Shown in pieces: positions 24,105 to 35,689 of a stretch of DNA of 64,000 nucleotides. The stretch is from the NCBI GenBank assembly GCA_017590115.1, contig JAGGNK010011114.1, forward strand, positions 673,733 through 737,732, read 5' to 3'. Each line of letters starts with the position of its first letter. Position 1 is the stretch's first letter. The translations under genes and the position numbers were made by a program. The notes beneath the pieces are model-generated. The model did no database searches. It worked only from the letters and a program-made list of their open reading frames with translations, and was not told the DNA's origin. Origin of the DNA: Montifringilla adamsi (lineage: Eukaryota > Chordata > Aves > Passeriformes > Passeridae).

Positions 24105-24552
24105 CTTTCAGCGACACCCAGTAGTGCTTCCACTTCCTGCGCGTGGCCGACTCCACCTTCTTGTTCTTCTTGTGCACCAGGAAGTTTTTGACGGCCAGGG
24201 CGCCGGCCTTGCGCACGGTGCCCTGCGCGGCGCTCAGCAGGATGTCGGACTGCCCGGGGGAGCTGAGCGTGCCGCTGCTCTGCTCGTCGCTCAGGGCCGA
24301 GCCCGCCTCCTCCAGGTGCTCGCTGTTGGCCGTGCTCATCTCCAGCTCGCGGCGGAAGTTCTCATAGACGCCCTGGCGCAGCCCGTCGCCCGCCGAGCTG
24401 CTGCCGCTGTCGCTGCCCACGAAGGCGCGGCCGGCGGGCGGCGAGTAGCTGGCCGTGGTGGCGTTGGAGCGCCGCGACAGCAGCTCCGTGTCCGTGGCAG
24501 CGCCCTCGATGCCGCTGTCCGTGAACTCGCTGCCCTCGCCCGCGTTGACGTC
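24105..24552 (-). CDS. TIAM1: TIAM1 coding exon B (residues 325-473; degron and start of PH-CC-Ex)
   Basis: This exon follows acceptor CAG and begins DVNAGEGSEF. A DSGIEGA motif at residues 336-342 matches the known TIAM1 phosphodegron read by the beta-TrCP ubiquitin ligase. A serine-rich stretch follows, then QGVYENFRRELEMS. The PH domain begins near residue 435 (GTVRKAGALAVKNFLVHKK) and the exon ends inside it at KWKHYWVSLK plus the first base of a glycine codon (phase 1). The donor is GTACGG at 24104. The first PH domain binds phosphoinositides and directs membrane localisation. Tandem repeats sit on both sides of this exon, and the one on the donor side is built from the exon's own end. 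Confidence 0.97.
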
Positions 24553-24671
24553 CTGCTTGGGAGAGAGACAAGGGGTGAGGGGAGAGCTTGGCCAAGAGCC
24601 CGGGTGCACCGCGGTTTTTCACGCCTCCATTTTTGCTGGCGATGGAAATCCCTCGTCTCTTCTTGTCCCTA

Positions 24672-24958
24672 AGGCAAACAAGTGGAGGAAAAGGTGGGGT
24701 GGTGACAAACGGGCACTGTCCACCTTGGAGAGAAGGGTGGAGAAAAAGGTGGGGGGTGACAAACAGGCACTGTCCAGCTTGGAGAGAAGGGTGGAGGAAA
24801 AGGTGGGGGGTGACAAACAGGCGCTGTCCACCTTGGAGAGAAGGGTGGAGGAAAAGGTGGGGGGTGACAAACAGGCGCTGTCCACCTTGGAGAGAAGGGT
24901 GGAGGAAAAGGTGGCGTGGTGACAGACAGGCGCTGTCCACCTTGGAGAGAAGGGTGAA
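24672..24958. repeat. 54-base minisatellite, five copies, upstream of exon B
   Basis: The marker string gacaaac (gacagac in the last copy) recurs at 24704, 24758, 24812, 24866 and 24921, giving a period of 54, 54, 54 and 55. Each unit contains aggcgctgtccaccttgg (or a close variant) and a purine-rich gaaaaggtgggg segment. It begins about 120 bases on the intron side of the exon B acceptor. A degenerate partial copy (ggaggaaaaggtgaggtgg) appears near 25110-25130. Open frames here are by-products of a unit divisible by three. Confidence 0.92.
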
Positions 24959-26221
24959 GCTGCCCCATGCATTTCCCTCCAGTTTTCAACATTTAGCATC
25001 TCACAGCTCCAGGGCTGTACTTCCCCGACGGCTGCAGGAGTCCTTGTGGATCCACACTTTGCCTTTAGGGCATCTAAGGCAAGATTCCTTTCCCCTGGAG
25101 ACAAACAGCTGGAGGAAAAGGTGAGGTGGAGGCAGAGCTTCCAGCACAGGTTAGGAAAGGCCAGTCCCGCATGCACCACTCCAGGTGGTGCCTCCATGGC
25201 CTTGGCAATTTGGAATATAAGATGCAGCATCATCTGTTTACATTAAGCCAAGTTAACGGTGCTAAAGGTTTTGCAAAAGGAGAACATATGGCAGCAAAAA
25301 CTGGCAGTGTCGAGAAAAGCAGCGCCCAACCTACGCGTTTTGAGGAGAAAACATTGATATTGTGCATTCACACCTACAGCTGAACACACATTTCAGACAC
25401 CCCAAGGCTGACCTTTGAAAATTATGCAACCAAAAAGGCTCTTATTTTTCTTTTCCTCCTCACAGGTTAATGTGGCTGAGATTATTTCTGTTCTCATCAC
25501 AAACTGTAATGATGGGCCATGTGATGCTCCCCACCAAATCCCACAGACCCTTCCTGGTCCCCAAGAACTTGCAGTGCCAGGATCAGAAGAGACAAGAATA
25601 CAGACAGTTGGAGCAAGACAGGAGAAAACCCCACTGAACTGGGGTTTTGAAGGCTGTGACTCAGCCTGGCCCCTGCTACAAGGCTCATCCTCCCAGGGGG
25701 ATGCCCATCACCACTTCGGTATCTACAGGCATCTGTGGCAGATTTTAGAGGACAAATGAAGGCCAAACTCTGTGAATAGAAACAAATATTTTAGGTACTT
25801 GAGCAAAGTGGGTGCAAAGAAGCGAGGAATATGGCCAACAGGAATTTCAACCTCTACCTCTCCTGCAAGAGCAGCTACTTCTTGATTTACAAGTTAAAAA
25901 AAAAAAAAAAAGTCTTTGAGAAGAGGTAGCAGAATGGAGTATTTATTTTGAGAAAAAACAAGCTTCCACATGTTGGTTCAAGCACCAGTTTTCTTTGTAT
26001 CCAAGAGAAGCTCTGTGGAAACAAAGAAACCCTCCATGAGCTCAGCAGGGGCTGCACGGAGAGCTCAGGGGCAGGGCAAGGGCTGACTAACTTTCCAGGC
26101 ACTAATTTGCAGCGGATGGGCCCGTTCTTTACAAACACGCCTTCCCCAGGGACGCTCGGAGTCCAGCTGGAAGAAGCAGCACTTCCTTCCCCACTCAGGA
26201 GCGCAGCCCCTCTGGCCCATC

Positions 26222-26258
26222 TGTGATTTATTTATTTATGTGATTTATGTGATTTAAT
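26222..26258 (+). repeat. Simple repeat of tgattta/tttatt units
   Basis: Three tgattta units and several ttta units alternate with tatg. This is low-complexity DNA. Confidence 0.85.
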
Positions 26259-26419
26259 GCAGCTCACGGTGACAGACAGGCTGCTCCGGCCAGGCCCTGC
26301 TGCTCCACGTGGGGATGAGCTGAGCAGGGTTCCTGGAAGGACAGCCCTGCCCCACCCAGAGCAGCTCTCACAGACACACCTGCATCCTGCTCTTCCAAGG
26401 TTTTGGGAAGCCAATTTCC

Positions 26420-26662
26420 TTCACACTGACAGGCAACGGGTTTAGACTGGATATTGGGAATGAGGTGGGTGGGCAGACCCTGGCACAGGGTGCCCAGAGC
26501 AGCTGGGGCTGCCCCTGGATCCCTGGCAGTGCCAAGGCCAGGCTGGACAGGGTTTGGATTAACCTGGGACAGCGGGAGGTGTCCCTGCCATGGCAGGGGT
26601 GGCACTGGATGAATTTTAAGGTCCCTTCCACCCAAACAATCCTGTGATTCCATGATTCTATA
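26420..26662 (+). mobile_element. CR1 3' fragment
   Basis: It belongs to the same subfamily as the copies at 1235 and 20550: ggcacagggtgcccagagc, ggattaacctgggacagcg, and the tail tcctgtgattccatgattc. Confidence 0.93.
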
Positions 26663-29600
26663 CTCTACAAAAAGTACACAGTTAGTTCCAAAATCTTAGC
26701 CGATGTAACTTTTAGGAAGCATATCTCATGCTCTAGTTAAAATGAGTCCATTTAAGAAAACAACTACTAGAACAGACCACCAACTTGAGAGAGACAGGAT
26801 TTGTAAGGCTACAGCGCGTTCAGATGACCTCGGTGAGACATTGTTTTAACTGCCTCACTTTCCCTGTCAATAACTGGGGCTTATACTCTGTAACTAACGT
26901 ATGAGGATGTCAGCTAATAAAAAAAAAAAGTAGTTTATAAAAAAAACCTCAAAAATGGAGAACTCAGAGTAAATATATTTGTTACACTTGCTCATAAGGT
27001 TAAACTGTAGCACATTTTGCAAAGATCTCCACAATCTTTACCACAATGCAAGTGACAGGCTGGACTCAAAAGATCTTTTCAGTGTAATGCTACAGCCCTG
27101 CCCCTAATCTCCCTCCGCTCCCCTTTCCACTCCTCATCACCCCTTGTCAAAGCCCTGTGGGCAGCCCACTCAAGGCCTTTGGCAGGAGGAGGGTCTGAGC
27201 AGATAAGGTGGGAGCAGCTCAGAGCCCAGGGCTGCCAGCACCGCTCTGTCTGAGTTATCAAACGAAATGTGGCTGGAGGGAGCCTCGTGTGCCCTGGGAG
27301 GAGATCAGGGCTGGCTCAGGAGGGTCCAGGGCTGGGGTCAGCAGGGTCCAGGGCGTTCTCAGAGGTCTCTGCAGTGCCAGCTCACTCCCATCCTCGGGGA
27401 GGGAGAGCCCGGCAGCCTCGCAGCGCCGCTCTGAACACGCTCGGCTCGGGGTTCTGCACAAAGCACAGAGCTTTAATGCTGTCATCCCACAGAAACCTGC
27501 TGGGGTGAGGGGGGGAACAGTCCCAGGGCAGGAACAAACCACAGCAGGGGTTGCTGAGCACAGGCTCCACTCAAGATCGCCCTGTGGACAGCGGGGAGAA
27601 AGGCACGCATAGGGCAGGGGCTGAGGAAGGGAACTGAAGGGGCCCTGGGACTCTGCTGGGATGGGGAGATGTCGGAGGCAGCAGCAGAGCTCCCGCTGGG
27701 ATCTGGGATCGCTGGCGGTGCCAAAGGGCTTGGAGGAACAGCACCATCCTGCCCCTGAGGTGCCCAGGGGCTCAGCTCACAGTCCTGAAGGGAAGGAGGA
27801 GGGAGAGGTGGGATGCCCAGTGCCACATCAGAGATCAGCCCTGGAACGAGGACCACAGCAGGGCTGAATGGGGCCATTGTCACCAACAGGGCCACGTGCC
27901 AGGGCAGCCCTAGGAGCATCCCAGTGCAACCAAGTGGAATGAGTTATCACAGCCCCATCAAGGGCAGAGAGCAACTGAACTGCTGAACCAAGTGGGTAAA
28001 GTGCTGCTGCAAGCACTAGCTACCCACTTAAATACAGGGCTGTTTCTTCACACCAACACGGGGTTTCAGGCAAAACAAGCAAAACAAGGCAGTGGGGAAT
28101 AGAGCTGTAATGCAAAAGTTACATCGGGCTAATGTACCTGGTGCTGTAGCTTTGGCATATGCTCACGTGGTACTCATACCTCTGCAAGTCTGCTGCAGCC
28201 TTATCTGGTAAATAATTTTAGCTAAATTTAAAAGATAAACAGAAAAAAAAACCAAACTCTTTGCTTCAGGAAAAAAAAAGTCTACATTCAGCTAGCAAAA
28301 ATCAGGGGAGGAGTTCTGGGACAGGTTCCAAGTGTCCCCATGTTGAACATACCTGGTACTGGCTCTGCTGGAAGAAACCACAGGATGGGACAAGCCTTGC
28401 CCAGCTCTGGCTCATGGCTGGGCACACTCCGAGTGCCTGCAGGGGCTGCACTTCCCACCAGCAGCCCTGCCACAGACACTGCCAGGCCTGGCTCAATCAC
28501 CCTCTCCTGCCCCACCAACAGCACTGATTCACGGGCACTTGGGGCTGCTTTAGTAGGAAAAAAATCTTACTTCCATAAATATAAACAGTTCCTCATGGCT
28601 AAAACTCCTTTCTAAATGAACCATTACATGAAAAGTACAGCTGAGTGGGGGCTTGCCTGGGAAGGGGCTCCCTCCAAGCCAATGCATACCCTTTGTTCCC
28701 TGTCCTGTTGAGCAAGAGAGCAATCAGATGCTCACACTCAGCAAGAGTGATTGCACACAACCTGTCTGGCTGCTCCTGAGGCAAGCACCACAGAATACAT
28801 TTCAAATGGGCCAGCAGCCTGATGGTTTGCATGCTTTTATCTGACTGGTGTCCCTTTGAAGCTCCTATGTGGAGAAAGATTGGCCTGATAAGTGTTTTTC
28901 CTTTCTTTTCAGGACTGACTCTGCCATCATTTGACGGTCAAGGTATGGCTTGCTGCAAATCCAGACTGAATCCTTTCTCCACAGTCACGTTGAAAAGAAA
29001 AAATAAATCTAAAGTGCAACTGAAACCTGAGTGGGAGAAATGGTTTGATTCCTGCTTCTGCACTCACTGCCCTGGGGCAGCAGCTCTTGAGATGTCTGAA
29101 AGAGTCAAAATTTTTAAAAAATTAAATTTAGAAAAAACCAAAATAAACAAATCCCTCCATGTGCCATTAAAAGCTGCTCAGGTTAGTTTAATAAGCCTGC
29201 AGGTTTGGGTCATGGTTCTCTGAAATTAAATTTGCCCCTGACAAAAAGGGACTAACCCACACCTCCAGACACTTCTCCTGGCAATAAACTCCAGCCTCAT
29301 GATGAAAGGATGAATCACAGTCACAGGTGTCTGGGCAACAATCCCTGGGAAAGTCTCAGGGCTAAGCTGTCACCTCAGCTCTGGGCACGAGGCTGGGCAG
29401 CACTTTTGGTTCACTGATTCCCAGATGTTTTCCAGCCAATATGTGGGCCCTTGCAGAAGGATCATCCCGGTGCCTCCCCAGGGAATTTGCCTTTCTTACC
29501 TTGGGTGCCCTAAAGGCAAATCACGGACCCACAGGGACTCCTGCAGCAGTCAGGAGAGCACAGCCCTGGAGCTGTCAGACATAAAATGTGGAAAATGAAA

Positions 29601-32221
29601 TCGTCCCCACCAGCTCCTCCCTGGCTTTTGAGGGGTGCTAACTCCATAATTCCATGAAGGAGAATCCAGCCCTAATCCCCTGTTGCAGTGTGGTCCCTGC
29701 CTGCAGCTGCCGACACCTGCACAGATCTGAGGTGAGTTCCCACTTTCCATCCCCTCAGTTCTGGGGTGCTGCAGTGTTTAATGCCTCTGTTCCCAAAGGA
29801 CACATCGAGGAACCCCCAAATTTACCCTGCTTTCATCCCAGGACCACCCAGCTGAAGAAGTTTCTAGAGGAGCTGAGTTAACCATAAACTAATAAAAGCA
29901 GCCGAACTGTGCTCGAGCTAAACCAAGGGCAGCGTGCCATCAAAATCCTCCCAGTTAAATTAAAATACAGGGTTGGGTTACTTTTTGTTTGCTGAAGCCA
30001 AGAAGAGGCAATTCCTCCTGAGAAATGCAACGGAGAGGGTAGAAATGGGGGACAGCTGCTAGAACAGCAGCTTGAAACCCAAACACATCAGCTGGGAGGA
30101 GCTCACCTGAACCACCCTGGAAGCAGGGATGATAACCAGGCACAGCACCACACGCTGGAACTCTCTGAAAAGGAGCATTTCAACGGAGCACTTCCCTGGA
30201 AAGGAGCACTCCTGCAAACTGCATCCCTGTAAGCGAGCACAGCCCAGCAAACAAGCAGCTGGGGCAACCTGTCTGTGATTTTGAAGTGCAAAATACTTGG
30301 AACTAAAACCATGCAGGGTGTAGAGCTTCCCAGAGAATACAGCTATTGCCAATGTTGTTATACACACTTCAGATGTATAAATGACAAAGTCCTACTGTTT
30401 AAAAAAACATGCCTGAGTGGAGCTAGATCAAATATCAGGGCTGGTGATTTGATTTCCCTTGGCCTCCGGCCGAGAGCGAAGGAAGAAAAACAAATTAAGG
30501 TCTTTGAAAAAGTATCAAAATATTTGCCAGTGAAGACCAAAACACCAATTTTCACATGCTCCTTTCCCTGACAGCACTGGGGCAGAGCTGTGTGCTCTGA
30601 AGGGAGTGACTATTTGCTTTAAACTATCCCGACTAGGAAATACCTGATCTAATCTCCCCCATCTGGGTGACAGGGCAGGAAAGACCTCTGAGTCTGGCTC
30701 TGGAGCTCTCTGTCCCACTGAATCCCTCTCTCTTCCTCACCGAATCCACTTCCAGTCAGCCAGGCTATAAACAGCTCGTTTGGTCCCGACATTCCAGGGC
30801 TCTGGTCATTCTGAGCTGGACCCAAGATGCGGATCCCGAGCAGTTTGCCCTGGTGCAAACCTGGGCTGCCCCAAAACCAGTGGTTCCTGTTTCCCCCAGC
30901 CCTTCCTTGCCCTGGGGGCTGGGGCTGAAGGCACAGATACTTGGTTTTGCCTGGAGGCTCAGCAGGCTGACCAGCTGAGCCCTGCTCCTCAGTGGGATCC
31001 AGCCGAGCCAAAGACTCCCATTCCCAGCTTTTGGGATTGGGAATGTGGCTCGGGCTACACCTGAGACCTTGGGAACAGCCTCTGTCAGAGAGGGACTGGG
31101 ATCAGTGAGCCCACAGTGCAGCTGCCAAGCAGCAGCACCCTGCTTTCAGCTACTCGCTAACCTGGGTGCCAGCAAACATCACTGAATCCGTGCAACTCTG
31201 TCTTTATTTCCTTCCTCGATTCCATCTGCAGTCAAACAGCTCAGATTAAGGGTCCATCTGACCAGGAATCACACCTGGGCTGGAAATAGCCACGTTTTCC
31301 AGACTACAGGCAGCATTCCTTCAGAGGAGCAGAGCTCCAGCTGCTGAAGATGCTCTGCCTGGAAAAGCCATGGCTGAGGAGGGCTGGAAGAGCAGGCTGG
31401 AAGGCCACAAGTGCTCTGCAGAGAGTGAACAGGATGCAGTGGAAGCCAGAAGCAGAAAATGATTTCAGAGAAGAGAATCCATGGGGGACAGGTCAACTTG
31501 AGAGCCTTGGATGCAATCCTTGCACAGGAAGGCTCCAAGCTGTAACCTGCTGGCTTTGGGAAAAATGCCCTGAGGGAAAATTCACCCCAAACTCTTTTCC
31601 TGAGCAGTTGCTATTTGGGGAACCAGGTACTGGGCTGGATGGTGCTTCCGTGGACCCAGTGTGGTCCTCTTCCATTTTGGGATTATATCCTATAAACCAC
31701 AAAATGATTTTGTGGCAAAGTTTGACAGGACTTAAAAGCAAGTGTCAGCTCTCTGGAGTTTAGCCATCCTACAGAACATAATGGAACACTGTAACCAGTT
31801 ACAAAATTCCCTGAGATAGTAAAAAAATAATATCAACTGGAAAGATTGTCTCATTTTAGACTGGTTTCTCTGTACATCCTGATCTAATTCCCACAAACCC
31901 ACTTGGTTTCATCTCCTGCATATTCTGCAAAAATTTTAATGTAGGATTTTTTTTTTTTTTTACGTTTGAGATCCCAGATTCCTGCAGGCTACCTAGAGAG
32001 GCCTAAAAATAGTAATAAATGTGCAAATTGGACAAAAGGGGATTTAACAGGCCGAGGACATGGCCTGGGGCTGGTGCTGAAGCCAGCACAGCTTCCAAGT
32101 GAGTCAGGCAGGAAGTTTGTTCCTTCCCCCCCACTCGGCTTCACAAGGAATATGGAATAAGGAGGTGGCAAGACAGGCTTGGAAGGGGCACAAAACCACA
32201 CCTCAAGGTTTTCATCCCTTA

Positions 32222-32425
32222 ATTCACAGATTCACAGAGGGCTGGGTTGGGAGGAGACCTTAAAGCCCGCCTCATTCCACCCCTGCTACGGCAGGGACAC
32301 CTTCCACTATCCCAGGCTGCTCCAAGCCCTGTCCAGCCTGGCCTTGGACATTCCAGGGATGCAGGGGCAGCCAGAGCTGCTCCGGGAAATTCCCTCCTTG
32401 AAATGTCAATTAGGGCTCATAACAG
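32222..32425 (-). mobile_element. CR1 3' fragment
   Basis: The plus strand shows tcacagattcacagaggg, gaccttaaagcccgcc, gcagggacaccttccac, aggctgctccaagccctg and the internal caattagggctcataac block, parallel to the copy at 15600. Confidence 0.92.
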
Positions 32426-32463
32426 CAGGCCAGCATGGGGTACATTTGTCTCTGAACCTCTAG

Positions 32464-32493
32464 AAGGAGGACGAGGAGGAGGAGGAGGAGGAG
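32464..32493 (+). repeat. GGA microsatellite
   Basis: The run of gga triplets is purine-rich and lies about 40 bases beyond a CR1 tail. Confidence 0.9.
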
Positions 32494-33091
32494 GGAGTCT
32501 CCTGCAGGCAGATGTTTAGCAGCCCCAGGACACAACAGGGCCGCTAAACAAAATGTGGATCCCACAAAACAGGCTGCAGGATCCCGGGGATCTCACAACC
32601 CACAGTCAGAACAAGCTGTATCCAAGCGGCGCTCCCTCCCTTCCAGGAAAAATGGGAGCAAATGGCAGCCAATTAAGGCCTTTCCACCCACACCCCATCA
32701 GCTCCAAAAGCCAGAGAGATCCCAGCAGAGCTCTCCGGGAAGCCTGGCTCGGCAGAGCTGAACCCTCAATGGCACAGTGCTGGGAAAAGCAGGACTGCTG
32801 CGTGGGTGCCCCAGAGCCACCCTGGGAGCACTAATCACTTGTGCATATTGAACAGAATTGTCTCTCCATGGGAAAAAGCTCCCTTCCATTACTGGAGAGT
32901 GACTCCCACTGTTCAACTGAAGGTTTAAATTTGGACGGGGAGAGATTTTCCTCCCTGTTTTTGGTGTGTTGTGTTTTTCACTTTAATGTAAACCACGTAC
33001 TTGCAAAGAACCCATGGATGAGCATTAGAACAAAACACATGCAGCCATGATTCTGGCATCTTCTTTCTGGGATGCATTTTTCCAGGACAGC

Positions 33092-33320
33092 CCAGAAAGC
33101 ACAGCTAGTGAGAACCTGCAGCAAATTTAACTTACAGAAACCATGGTGGTGCTCACGAATGCAGCTGAGCATGCCATGGAATGATGGCTGGATTTTCCAG
33201 AAAGCACAGCTAGTGAGAAATTTAACTTACTAGTTAGCTAGTGCAGCAAATTTAACTTACAGAAACCATGGTGGTGCTCACGAATGCAGCTGAGCATGCC
33301 ATGGAATGATGGCTGGATTT
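33092..33320. repeat. Tandem duplication with a near-identical 78-base core
   Basis: The stretch starting gcagcaaatttaac at 33118 reappears at 33243, and the two copies appear identical for about 78 bases. A second shared string, ccagaaagcacagctagtg, occurs at 33092 and 33197. The join between the copies contains a short scrambled piece (tagttagctagtg). Confidence 0.9.
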
Positions 33321-35689
33321 GGGAACCAAACACCAGGGCACAGGGCCGTGGCTGTGCTCTCAGACTCACCCTCTTCAGGAACTAAACTAGTCAAAAGTCA
33401 CCCACCAGTGATCACCAGGCCCTTCCAGCACTTCTAGCACCAGGGCAGCTGAGACTAAAGAAACAGGCAGATATCCCAGCTACAGCTTGCCAAAAAGTGG
33501 GAAAAAAACTCCCCAAACCACTGGCAAACAGAACCCCAAAGTCTTGTGAGGCCTGACAAGAAGGATCTGGGCAGAAACTTCACTCCTGGCTAGGAGAATC
33601 CATTAGGTGACTCCATGGAGCAGTGACACCTCACTGGCCCAGAGGCCAAGAGGGAAAACTGTGTCCAACACCCCATTACAGACAGCCCTGGGTCACCTTT
33701 GTGTGGTGGCCTCATGGCCCTAAGATGTAACAATTATTCTGTGGGATTGGGATGGGGGAAGCAGTTTAAAAGGCTGGCCAAAACACACATTTATAGCAGG
33801 AAGTGTTTTCCAGCACGAGGACACGCATGGCAGGCTCCAGGGCAATGGGCTCGTCAAGGGTGCAAGGATAAAAGTGCTGGGAGGGCAGAGGGAACCAAAA
33901 CTGCCCCAAAGGTGCCCAGTGCCAGCTGGCACAGGCCAGCACAGTGCCAAGGAGCACAGTAAGAGCAGGGCAGTGGCACAGCCTCAGCCCCCAGCACACT
34001 CCACAGCAGCAGTGCCAAGGAAAGAGGAGCAAAGTGTGAGACACTGCTGAGAGACCTGGCACAGACAGACTGGTCACTTCCCTCCCCTCACCCCATCCAA
34101 AGCCACCTCACCAGGAACTCCTTTCACTTTGTGTGCAAATTCGGACTTAATTTCTGCCTTTTCAAACACATAATGGCAGTCATTTCCCTAAGCTTGCTCA
34201 GGCTACGCTGGGGCTGACATGACTTCATTTCTGACAACTATCTTATACTTACAGGACGCTGCAGGGATTAGAGACTTGGGAGGAGGAATTTTGACCTTTG
34301 CCAAGCTTTAATTTTGTTGAATTTATCCATGGTAATAATCACTGCTAAGACTCCTTACAGCCATCATCTCCAGTCTCGGGAGATCCATCTAGTGGAACCA
34401 GCCCCACGAAATAATTTCCCTGGATATGGCTGAGGCCTCACAAAATACTACTTAAATTCCAGACTTTCACTACATGCCTCAGAGGAATCTTCTGAATGCC
34501 AGCATAGGCACCAAGAAGAAAAACAAACGCTTGGCTGTTCATCACCAACTCTATTCTCTTTTTCCTTAAATACCCTCGAAAGCAGGCTGCAGGCAGCAGT
34601 TGCACCCAACAATCTTCAGGAAAGCTGTTAGGTCCAAGGCTGCCAAAACCCATCTTTATTTTTTTTTTCCTTCTTGTTGTTCTCTAGGTTTTTATCCTGC
34701 ACTGGCACACCAAAGGCTTTTCACCTCCGAGAGCAAAGAGCTGATTTTGATGAACAAAGCTGCTCTTGTGGGACGCTGCAGCATCTGTTTCAGCATGTCA
34801 GTTTTATATTTAGCAGCAGCCCATCTCCACAGATCAAGCACAGCCAGGGAGTTCCCGAGCAGCCCCATCCCAGCACGAGTTTGGGCAGGGTTTGGAACTC
34901 CTTTCTGCCCCTCTCCACAAGTCACCTGCCACTGACCTGCCAGCAGAAACACTGCCTGCAGCCTGAGGCAGGAACTCCCTTAGGCAGGACAGGGAAAAGC
35001 AGGGAAACATGTAAGAAAGCCCCAAAATCACAGGCCTGGTGTCTGGAGTGCAGGAGGGGCACCTGACAGCAAAGCTTCTCTCGAGTCTCTGCTGTCCCTG
35101 GCTCAGACAAGCAGCATCTTCTCCATACATCTCCATGCCCCAGCATTTCTCAGTTTACAGCAGGCTTGGCAGTGCCAGCGCTGTTCTGGGGAGATGTTTT
35201 GCACAGACACCAACATCAGCTAATAAGTAAAGTGAAATTTCAGCCCAGTGAGTGTTTAGCACGGAGGGGAAACACTGACAGGTTTTTTCTTTGCCTCCAG
35301 CCACAAGTGCAGGCAGGGAAGGGCAACAAGGAGGGTGGGCAAAAGGGGGGACACAACTCTGCAGAGGAGCGATCAGTTTTGGCAGCTACCCTGGAAAAAA
35401 AGGAACCATCAGCACTGCAAAGCACGCAGGGAAATCTTCTGCTGGCAAATGCACATTTCCCCTTCTCAGAGGCAGTGAAGAGTCCAAAAGGTCCAAGGAG
35501 AGCTGCAGATAAAGAAGGGACAGTAATGGAAATGAGCCAGCTCTGGAGACTGGCTAGTTCAGCTCTCTCCTGGAAACAGTCCTCTGCTCAGAAAGGGGTG
35601 TTGAAGGAAAACACGGCCTGGGAGAACCCAGGAAACCATCTGTAGACCCAGCCCAGCAAATGCCAAACCACAGAAGAAAACTGCCTTAC

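Larger units (their letters stand above)
24553..35689 (-). other. TIAM1: TIAM1 intron between exons A and B
   Basis: The intron is 11137 bases. It contains the 54-base minisatellite (24672-24958), an A run at about 25894-25910, a CR1 copy (26420-26662), a CR1 tail (32222-32425), a GGA run (32464-32493) and a recent tandem duplication (33092-33320). A G/C-rich block at about 27200-27900 has open frames but no recognisable protein. No further exon was identified. Confidence 0.75.

Noticed and set aside
24672..24958. Regularly spaced repeats resembling a CRISPR array
   Set aside because: The units are contiguous with no unique spacers, and the window is vertebrate DNA.
24362..25233. Frames encoding repeated Pro/Phe/Ser or Arg/Trp/Lys peptides beside exon B
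   Set aside because: The 54-base minisatellite unit is divisible by three and lacks stops. It lies in an intron and no splice structure supports coding.
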